From assembly GCA_022560025.1 (NCBI GenBank), contig JAFISE010000296.1, forward strand, positions 1 through 27,961: DNA of 27,961 nucleotides, given 5' to 3'. Of the stretch, positions 21,555 through 27,961 are shown in pieces. The first letter of the stretch is position 1. Each line of letters opens with the position of its first letter. The translations under genes were made by a program, and so were the position numbers. The notes beneath the pieces were generated by a model. It saw only the letters and a list, made by a program, of their open reading frames with translations, made no database searches and was not told where the DNA came from. The DNA comes from Stagonosporopsis chrysanthemi. Its lineage: Eukaryota; Ascomycota; Dothideomycetes; Pleosporales; Didymellaceae.

Positions 21555-22463
21555 CTACGCGTTCTCCGTCGTCCCACACTGCCGCACACCACGCGGCGTC
21601 GTCGGATCCGCAGAAAGCTCCCACAACGGCTGCTGGCCCAGCGACGCCAGTTCGTGCGGCTGCGTGCACACTTCGGATGGCTGCGTCTAGACCTCAAATG
21701 GCTGCTTCGCCGTGCCGTGCAGCTCGCTGATCCCCGGGTCCGCGAGTGCTTTGTTCTTTCTTGCATGACGGTTTTTCTTTGAGAATGAAGAAGAGCGTTG
21801 TGGTGGGGAGGATGAGGAGGCGTGCGTGGCTTCCTACGCTCGCTCCGATCATGGTTCGTTTTGGATCGTTGCTTGGCTCTGGCTGCTCTGACGGTGCTGG
21901 CCCGGGCGCTGTTGTAGAAGGACTTGTCGAGACCGTCGCAGAAGCACTTGTTGAAGCCGTCACAGAAGCCGTCCCCGCGAAGCTGGATCCCATCGTCACA
22001 CCAGCGTTTGACAACGACGTCAACGTAACATCCACACTTGTGCTAGCCCACCTTAGCACCCTGCAGCGTGAAAACAGCACGCTGCGTACTGCAACACCTC
22101 TGCCTCTCTACTCAGTCTCGCAGCATTAATTTACTTCCTGTGCGTACCCCTAGCTTCCGCGTTGCCACACCTGCACCCCGTTGGTGCGAGAATCATACAC
22201 GCTCGCATACGCAGCGTATCCTGGTTAAGCTGGCATTGCTGCGGACACAGTGATGATGCCCAGGTCTTGTCTGTACATATCCCGTGCGCATAGTTGATGA
22301 CAGTGTCATTAGAGGCTTCGAGAATACATAGCTCAATTGTTTGGTAGGCGGAGCGCGAGCCGCAGCATTGCGCGAAGACTGCGTTAGGGTCGCAGGGTTC
22401 GTCAGTACTGGCGACGCCGTTGGAGACGTTTCGATTGCTAAGCTTTGGACTTGCCTCTGGCAC
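21555..22463 (-). pseudogene. Cysteine-rich single-pass membrane protein, broken
   Basis: On the minus strand a fungal surface-protein architecture is visible in pieces. First is a Cys-rich ectodomain (STDEPCDPNAVFAQCC, then CTDKTWASSLCPQQC; about 22400-22230). Next, after a frameshift near 22215, comes a segment ending GVQVWQ.GS. A Ser/Thr-rich stalk follows (TASTSASATVSTSPSTTAPG, about 21960-21900), then a short hydrophobic segment (LLILPTTTLFFIL, about 21815-21775). After another frameshift there is a cytoplasmic tail (ISELHGTAKQPFEV, about 21731-21690). In-frame stops occur at 22150-22152 (TAG in GS-stop-GY), 22126-22128 and 22108-22110. No clear signal peptide is seen upstream of 22463. 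The family resembles common Dothideomycete Cys-rich stalk proteins of unknown function. I am confident it is non-functional, less so of the exact borders. Confidence 0.65.
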
Positions 22464-22684
22464 TCTATCAACTTTCTATACTTTCTGTTGCTAGGCGCGA
22501 CTTAACATTGTCAGCGACAGCGGTGTGGGGGTTAGATGTAGGAGTACAGGACAATTATGCTTGCCGACAGCCAGGATACCTATATAAGCTATTAGTGACT
22601 GCATATAAGAGCATGCCTACTATAAGAACCTCTCTGCAGTAACTTACCGCACAGAAGCTTAGTTGTCCTGTTGTTTGTCTGCTC

Positions 22685-22976
22685 GTGGTGCGATCAGCCT
22701 TGACTCGTGTTAATGCAGCACACACGCCCAGGTTTAACCTGTCGCTAGAAGAGAGCGTGAAGCTAATAGAATATAATACGTTTAATGCGTTCCACTATGG
22801 CAGGAAAATCTTGAACCAGGATCGTGCGACGTTGGAAGAAGTCCTGAAAGAAGGTGAGAGAAGAGGAAGGTAATTCGAGCTCTGAGTAAGATTATGGGGA
22901 GAGCGAGCGAGGCACTCCTGAAGACTACTTCAAGATGTTCGTCCGCATCACAGCGTGCTTCATCCATGGAGCGTAA
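22685..22976 (+). other. Unrecognised short ORF region, possibly a gene fragment
   Basis: A 62-codon ORF (22685-22873; includes RFNLSLEESVKLIEYNTFNAF) is followed in another frame by a short open stretch ending TPEDYFKMFVRITACFIHGA before TAA at 22974. The residue composition is protein-like and includes acidic and aromatic helical stretches. I do not recognise a family. A frameshift or small intron between the two parts is possible (GT at 22854-22855), but no convincing acceptor was identified. The end overlaps the 3' end of the HET pseudogene on the other strand by about 50 bases. It may be a fragment or chance. Confidence 0.25.
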
Positions 22977-25110
22977 GCCCCAGCATTTCGGATCGAACTG
23001 AAGTGCAACTCGCGACCTTTGGAGGCTTGTGCGATTCCAAAACGCAGATAGTGGTCTCCAAAACGATGCAAAAGCATCAGAATTGGAGTATCATTCTCAT
23101 AGTCTGGCTTGATGACAGGTGCTTCAGTTCCTTCAGAGCCGCCCATGGCAGCATTCGCCGTGTCCAGCAGTATGGGCAGACTTATATGCTCCCCATCCGC
23201 AGGAATCTGAACACAGTTTCGCCCATTTTTCGTCGCCCAAGCAAACTTGAGCATCATTCCGGTGACTCGCAGCCTCTGTCCCAAATCAAATTTGCCATAT
23301 GCCGCGAGCTGGTCAGGAGTGAGCGTGGTCACGTCCTCCCATCGCAGTCCGCTCTCATCGGTGCCTACCTCGACGCGACAAACACTCTCAGAATATGTGT
23401 AACCACGTGGCTGAGATCACATGATATGCTATTGTAGCAGGTACTGCCCGGTGCTTCCGGGTGAGCCGAGAGCTCGGGTACACCATCATCACAACACGAC
23501 AACTGATAGCAATACAAGCGTCGATCCGCAGCACCCACTTGACACCGCTTACGCAGTTACAATATGGGAATACGCTTCCAAAGTTCTTCTCGCCCGTGCA
23601 ACTTACCCAAGACCAGGTCGGGAATCCCTCTCTCCTCGTCCCGGGCTTCCTGCTGCACCAGTAAAGTTCGAATATTGGGACTTTCGGTTTGTCTTCCCAC
23701 CATTTCAGCGAAGGAGCTGGTTTGATTTTGACGCCCCAGTAGTGCTTCACGCCCAGCGCCCTCAGTATACCCAAGCATGCATTGAGTGCATCTTCATTAA
23801 AGCTGAGAGTCCTGCCACTATACTCTTCGATCAGAATGTTCTACCACTCTGCTTGACTTAGTGACTCGAAGCTTGGAAACATCCGCTCGACTGCAGTGAT
23901 GACTCTCCGGTTTTTGCCATCCTCTTTTGTGACTTCTTGCTCGACATTCTCCCATCGTTGCATGCCTGAACACATATACACTACGCCATGCTCGGTGAAT
24001 ATGAGTCTCCTGGTGGAAAGACATCCTTCTTGGTAGGTCTACGCTCTTTGCGCCCAGGGTGAATAGACTATGTCCTTGTCTAGGCTTGTGAAACGGGCAA
24101 AACTGAGGATCCCGAGCTGAAAAGTATCTTGGATGCGCGGGGCTTCGGGACTCACGCCATAGAGACCTGAGTCGGCACTCGGGTCGGTAGCAATCAAGGT
24201 AATGCTTGCTTGAGAGTAGACAAAGTTCATCATACCAATCTGGAGGTGCTTGTTGACTGCATCCGATTGATTGATGCACTGGATCTGTTAGCTTTGCTCG
24301 TGGAAAGATATAGATTTACATGCGCACATATTTGTCAACCCACAGATATTGGCAGCCAAGAGCCAATGTCACTGCAATGGTGTCTTCGATTGTACGCGGG
24401 AAGATTGAAACGTCTGAGTATGCCGCATGCTGTAAGCCCAAAACGTATGAGAGCGCAACATAGCTGACATCGGAAGATGGTGCAGCTACGACCTCTTTTG
24501 TCCGACAATCAATCAGTCTGAATCCGGGTATGGAAACTTTCGCAGCATCACTGCCTTGACAATTCGTATGACTGAGGTCGCAGTGCTGAATCCAGTCGTG
24601 CACAAGGCCATAGTCAATACCCTCTGCCGCGATCCGACGCATTCGAGGCATTTGTAACTTATCCCGGTACCCCAGCAGTCCCAGATCCATATCCAACAAT
24701 GGAGTCGCTGTCTCGTCATTACTGTTCACCTCGAGAATCAACCTATCATAACGCCGTCACGGGTCCACTCTTTTCTTCGGACCAAGAACCGTGTGATCAA
24801 TCGGCCTCGCCAATCCCACCTGTACAGTTCCCACCGCGGAGTGGGGCGGGAGCAGACCACGAATCTTGTCGCACAGAACACAGCCGCGTACAAGGACAGG
24901 TCCATCCCCTACCTCGCTTTCTTCGACAAATATACCGTCCGCAGTCAGGATTCCGATCTGACCATTCCAGTTGGCTGCCTTCCCAGACGTGTTCGTCTCA
25001 GGAGGATCGGGTATCACTAGGTATAGCACGACGCTACACCTTCTGCACAGAGTGCCGCTGGCAACTTTGTGGACGACGAAGGCTTCCTCGTTTTCCCAAC
25101 ATGGATACAT
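22925..25110 (-). pseudogene. Heterokaryon incompatibility (HET) domain protein, inactivated
   Basis: HET-domain proteins mediate non-self recognition and cell death after hyphal fusion. The minus-strand gene starts at ATG 25110 (MYPCWENEEAF) with two CxxC pairs (CRRC, CVLC). The HET domain begins near 24500 (SYVALSYV, FPRTIEDTIAVTLALGCQYLWVDKY). A 49-bp intron (24279-24327, GT...CAG, branch-like GCTAAC) joins DKY to CINQSD. Exon 2 continues with YSQASITLIA, then RA-stop-TYQE, where families have RAWTYQE, then FTEHGVVYMCS, EEYSGR and FPTWSWV. Defects: TGA at 24757, TAG at 24039 (Trp expected), TAG at 23841 (Gln or Trp expected), and a frameshift between about 23420 and 23332, after which the C-terminal part (TTLTPDQLAAYGKFDLGQRL) runs to TAG at 22925. 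The two TAG stops match CpA-to-TpA change. The gene is non-functional as assembled. Confidence 0.85.
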
Positions 25111-25544
25111 GGTTAGATAGATGAATTAATCTGTAAGAGTATTGTGTAAGTGTTAGGCAAAGAAGTTGAGCACGCGACTAACGGACTAGGCTGGTAAGAA
25201 AGGTAAGATACCGCAGGTTAGGTTGTGGGTGGGTTGTGGTCGCACAGACTAGAGGTTGAGGTTGGGTTAAGCCCTGCCTTGAGTACTCTAATCAATTGAC
25301 ATGGCGCGGTGGTGATGTGCTACGATGACTAGCTGCAGCAGGTGCGGGGTAAATTAACCTTGACCCTAATCACATTACACTACCTACTACCGGCTCAGCG
25401 CCTGAGATTCGCCATCTCAGCTCTCGTTGGTGGATTCTTCGCTGAGACAATGAGTCTGGCAGTCGCTGGATCAATCCGCCTGCGCCCACTTGGGAACCTG
25501 CACAGATTAGTGGACGGCCTCAGACGACACGTAATGCACTACGC
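25111..25544. other. Intergenic region between two minus-strand genes
   Basis: No gene is supported here. It holds the upstream region of the HET gene and the downstream region of the DUF7726-like gene. A G-rich, T-rich stretch (about 25215-25272) has several GGTT and GGGTT motifs on the + strand. No clear promoter box or terminator is recognised. A 95-codon + strand ORF at 25342-25629 overlaps the end of the next gene antisense and looks like chance. Confidence 0.5.
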
Positions 25545-26191
25545 TTACTCATCCTCTGCTTTCACCCTCGCCGCGCTCTTCTTCTCGCCGTTCCATATGC
25601 GCAGCATTTCCAGCAGCATTGTTCCATAGTAGAATGTCTGGCTGTCCCCGCCGCCCATGGTGCCACTCTTCTTGAGGAAGGTAGTGAGAGCATGCACAGA
25701 GGGCCCTCCGGCACTAGTATGGGCCGAAGATTCAATAGAGTGGTGGTCCTGGGCGATCTTACAGAGCTCTTTGGAGAGATTGGACTTGTTGAATGTTTTT
25801 TCTGAGCCAGGGATCTGGACTTTCTTATCAATCAGGGCGTTTAGCTTGCGCCGGATCACAGCGGCCTGAGCATGTTAGTCGTTTGCAGGACGGCGCGATT
25901 GAGACGTGCATTCTCGTAGCAGGGGACTTCGACGTCACCGAAATAGCCAACTGCCTCTTCAAGCTCAATGTCGAGGTAACTATCTGGCAGGTCCGCGCGC
26001 GCTTTTGAAGAACATTTGCTTTTTGAAGCGGATTTGCTCTTCCTAGCAGGCGGTGATGTGGCTGCTGGTGACGCGCTGTCCTGAGGCGACGCGTTCTCCT
26101 TGTCAGCGGTGTTATTCGTAGGCTTGCTAGCGGGGTATGCCGCTGCGCGCGCGACCTTTGCGCGGGACTTGCGGCTCTTCACAGGAGGCAT
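25545..26191 (-). CDS. Small DUF7726-like protein, two exons, apparently intact
   Basis: Exon 1 (25910-26191) starts MPPVKSRKSRAK and has a basic, Ala/Ser/Pro-rich disordered N-terminus with KSKSASKSK, then DSYLDIELEEAV. Exon 2 (25545-25865) carries the conserved part: AAVIRRKLNALI, FNKSNLSKELCKIAQ, HALTTFLKKSGTMGGGDSQTFYYGTMLLEMLRIW, ending VKAEDE. This matches a fungal domain of unknown function that I recall as DUF7726, often present in many copies in Dothideomycetes and possibly nucleic-acid binding (inference). The proposed intron (25866-25909, 44 bp) ends ACTAACATGCTCAG and must start with GC to keep phase 0 (EN|AA). A GT donor two bases in would shift the frame. No stop interrupts it, unlike all other genes in the island, although RIP-mutated DNA starts only about 200 bp upstream. 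Confidence 0.7.
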
Positions 26192-26287
26192 GTTGACGCT
26201 TTGATGAAGTTAAATCGTCGCAATTGCAAATGCGAGAAAGGCGCAGCTTTCTCGCGGTCGGTGAGATAAGGAACTGCGTTGGGGGTA

Positions 26288-26301
26288 ACGCGTCAACGCG
26301 T
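26288..26301. promoter_or_regulatory. Two ACGCGT boxes upstream of the DUF7726-like gene
   Basis: ACGCGT occurs at 26288-26293 and 26296-26301, about 100 bp upstream of the minus-strand start at 26191. ACGCGT is the MluI cell-cycle box bound by MBF-type regulators in yeasts. Two copies eight bases apart in a promoter position are suggestive, but their function in this fungus is inference. Confidence 0.4.
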
Positions 26302-26331
26302 CTCCGATTTCCCCGCACAAAAGTATACCGT

Positions 26332-26365
26332 GCACGGTCACCCGATGCGCACGGTCACCCGATGC
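26332..26365. repeat. Perfect 2 x 17-bp tandem repeat
   Basis: The unit GCACGGTCACCCGATGC occurs twice back to back (26332-26348 and 26349-26365), and the first unit is preceded by a related TACCGT. It lies about 140-175 bp upstream of the DUF7726-like gene, just inside the boundary of the normal-composition island. It could be a regulatory duplication. CG and CA dinucleotides are intact, so RIP has not touched it. Confidence 0.8.
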
Positions 26366-26399
26366 ACACCCTACCTCAATTCGTCTCATATTCAAATTG

Positions 26400-26879
26400 A
26401 CTATAACTTAACACTACAATACTAATATAAGACGCACTTACAAAGATAGATAGATTAAAATTAAAAGAAAAACTTGTATACTAAGTACTTACTAAAAGAC
26501 AAGATTACTACTAACTAACTTTTATATATTAATGCTAAGGTATTATAATACTCTACTAAAAAAAAGTACTTTAACTATATTTACTCTACTTGTATAAGAA
26601 CATAAGCTATAGAGTATATTAAAAGCTTTTTTAAAAAAAGCTTATTATTTATAATATACTATATAGGTAAGTAAGCAAGCTACTTTAACTAAGCTTTTAC
26701 TAAAACCTAACTTATTATACTTTTAAATACTATACTTACGTACTTTGTAAGAGACTATAGTATTTAATATTATTTAGAGACTACTTCTATATTAATCTTG
26801 TTTATTTGTATATTATAGCTAGTCTAATTATATCTTCTATAGTATATTTAGGTTAGCTTACTTTTTTAAGTAAATACTT
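26400..26879. other. AT-rich RIP-degraded DNA, probably the 3' flank of the pogo-like element
   Basis: Composition changes abruptly at about 26395-26400 to AT-rich sequence poor in CA, TG and CG. No coding remnant is readable in this part. A near-perfect palindrome (AAGCTTTTTTAAAAAAAGCTT-like, around 26620) is present. It lies downstream of the minus-strand transposase, so it is probably the 3' untranslated end and terminal region of that transposon. The terminal repeat was not identified. Confidence 0.5.
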
Positions 26880-27961
26880 ACTTCTTTAGCTTTTTCTAAT
26901 TATTATACGCTCTAAACTTCTTTAGAGCTACTATTTACTGCTTATTTCTAATATTTAGAGTTTTTTTCTTTTAAACCTACTTTTCTTATATAATTTTTAT
27001 TATATAGCAGCCTTATTAGCTACTTAAAGCTTACTAATTTCTTGTTATATTAAAACTAGCTTATAAGATAGAATTACTCCTTCTATTATATAGTACTTAA
27101 GCGTACTTAGAATAGAGTTTAGTAAGCTACTCTACTATTTTTTATACTTCTTTTAAATTAAAATTAATTTAAACTTAAATTCTAGAGTATTACTAGAAGT
27201 TAATAACTACTAGAGCTTGCTATTAGTAAAGAGTAGTAGTAATAAAGTCTATAGATTTATATTAAGAGTTAAAATAACTTATTTTAAGTAGACTAGCAAA
27301 TAGGTCTCTATATCAAGATCTTAGAATCTGTAATATCTTAATAAGTTTACGCTTAATTTAGACAATTAGTAGCTTAAATTATAGTTCTAACTAAGATCTA
27401 TCTTTTATATATATAAAAACTTAAGCTAGCTCTTTTAGTTAGCTAGGTATCTTAGATCAGAGCTAAATATAGAGACTTATCTCTTAGCAGCCTAGGTTAT
27501 TAAATAACTTTTGTTCTATTAGACTATTAGATATACTTTTTATATATAAAATATAGGTCTAGATTATAGCTATAGATTAAACAAGCAATATTTAGAATTA
27601 CTCTTAAACTAACAGAGATATTGCGAATTTGAGATCCTGATAGGGAGACCTATTTACTAGCCTAATTTTAAGTTAAAAAAGACTAATCTAGCACCTTAGA
27701 GCTCTCTTTAGCTATTAATAGAAGCAAATACTATATTATAAGCTTTTTTAAAGTATAGAAAGAACTTAGCCTTTATAAGGTAAGTAATCTAGTTGTATAT
27801 ATATACTTTGTTAAAATCTTTTTACTATTTCTATATATATTTTTATTATACTCTTAGCAGAGCTAGATACCTAGATAGGTATCTAAGATAGATTATGTCT
27901 CTATAAACTACTTTATTATATATATAATTCTTAAATAGTATATATAAAAGTTACTACGTAT
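26880..27961 (-). pseudogene. pogo-like DDE transposase, RIP-degraded, split by a MITE, runs off the window
   Basis: Reading the minus strand from the right edge, recognisable pieces of a fungal pogo-like (DDE_1) transposase appear in order. KKAYNIVFASIN and GARLVFFNLK come just right of the MITE (about 27760-27670), where families have the segment before the 'AGL-PFNP' motif. After the MITE come VILTLNINL (about 27275), then SNTLEFKF (about 27190), then EGVILSYKLVLI and EISKL with a Lys/Arg-rich stretch (about 27085-26960). Stops replace many Gln and Trp codons. Removing the 376-bp MITE and one 8-bp duplication joins the two halves in one frame. The catalytic core lies beyond the window. It is a different subfamily from the remnant at 19827-20577, judged from the C-terminal sequence. 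Confidence 0.72.
27289..27664. mobile_element. 376-bp MITE, copy B, hAT-type (8-bp TSD, inverted repeats)
   Basis: Same family, length and orientation as 13262-13637. Perfect 8-bp duplications ATTTTAAG flank it at 27281-27288 and 27665-27672. The left end is TAGACTAGCAAATAGGTCTC, and the reverse complement of the right end is TAGGCTAGTAAATAGGTCTC, 18 of 20 matching. Most differences from copy A are C/T or G/A transitions, so RIP has hit both copies. It sits inside a transposase pseudogene whose frame resumes across it, which supports the borders. No protein is encoded. Confidence 0.9.

Noticed and set aside
21431..21766. A 111-codon Arg-rich minus-strand ORF.
   Set aside because: It is an out-of-frame reading of the cytoplasmic tail of the Cys-rich membrane protein; the arginine bias comes from CG-rich codons.
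21746..22129. A 127-codon + strand ORF.
   Set aside because: It is antisense to the Ser/Thr-rich stalk of the minus-strand Cys-rich protein remnant, whose repetitive codons keep the opposite strand open.
22685..22873. SLEESVKLIEY loosely resembles bacterial-type sugar nucleotide dehydratases.
   Set aside because: The match is one short helix, the flanking motifs are missing, and no nucleotide-binding fold is visible.
22955..23861. Two + strand ORFs of about 150 codons (22955-23437, 23421-23861).
   Set aside because: They are antisense to the HET pseudogene and show no family features.
25342..25629. A 95-codon + strand ORF with hydrophobic stretches.
   Set aside because: It overlaps the 3' end of the DUF7726-like gene antisense and has no recognisable motif.

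Overview
The window looks like a repeat-rich accessory segment of a filamentous ascomycete (Pezizomycotina, plausibly Dothideomycetes). Four things point there: (1) a HET-domain gene; (2) short introns with CTAAC-like branch sites; (3) Tad1/I-type LINEs, fungal pogo-like transposons and a Ty3-like solo LTR; (4) massive C-to-T and G-to-A decay at CpA/TpG sites, the signature of repeat-induced point mutation (RIP). RIP has turned most Trp (TGG) and Gln (CAG/CAA) codons of the repeats into stops. On one hand-counted line (17041-17100) I find 12 TA against 3 AT, one CA and no TG.

Layout. Positions 1-19826 are a head-to-tail array of four copies of one LINE, about 6.1 kb when complete. Copy 1 (1-2746) enters from the left edge and is the least decayed. 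Copy 2 (2747-9006) is full length with a 185-bp solo LTR in ORF1. Copy 3 (9007-13044) is 5'-truncated inside the endonuclease domain. Copy 4 (13045-19826) is full length and carries a 376-bp MITE and a second 276-bp insertion. All four end with a related 3' block, an ACTA/CTAA microsatellite and a CTTCTAACCT-like junction. ORF2 keeps one reading frame between the domains checked in every copy, so decay was by point substitution and not by indels.

The array abuts the 3' part of a pogo-like DDE transposon (19827 to about 20735). A 5.7-kb island of normal composition follows (about 20735-26395). It holds a 5'-truncated aldo-keto reductase remnant (+), a broken cysteine-rich membrane protein gene (-), a short unrecognised ORF region (+), a HET-domain pseudogene (-) and an apparently intact small DUF7726-like gene (-). 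Several of the broken genes have stops of the TAG type expected from RIP leaking out of the neighbouring repeats.

From about 26400 to the right edge the DNA is again RIP-degraded. It contains a minus-strand pogo-like transposase interrupted by a second copy of the 376-bp MITE. Both MITE copies are exactly 376 bp, are flanked by perfect 8-bp target-site duplications, and have terminal inverted repeats. This hAT-type non-autonomous element is the best candidate here for something not yet described. No tRNA, rRNA or CRISPR array was seen.
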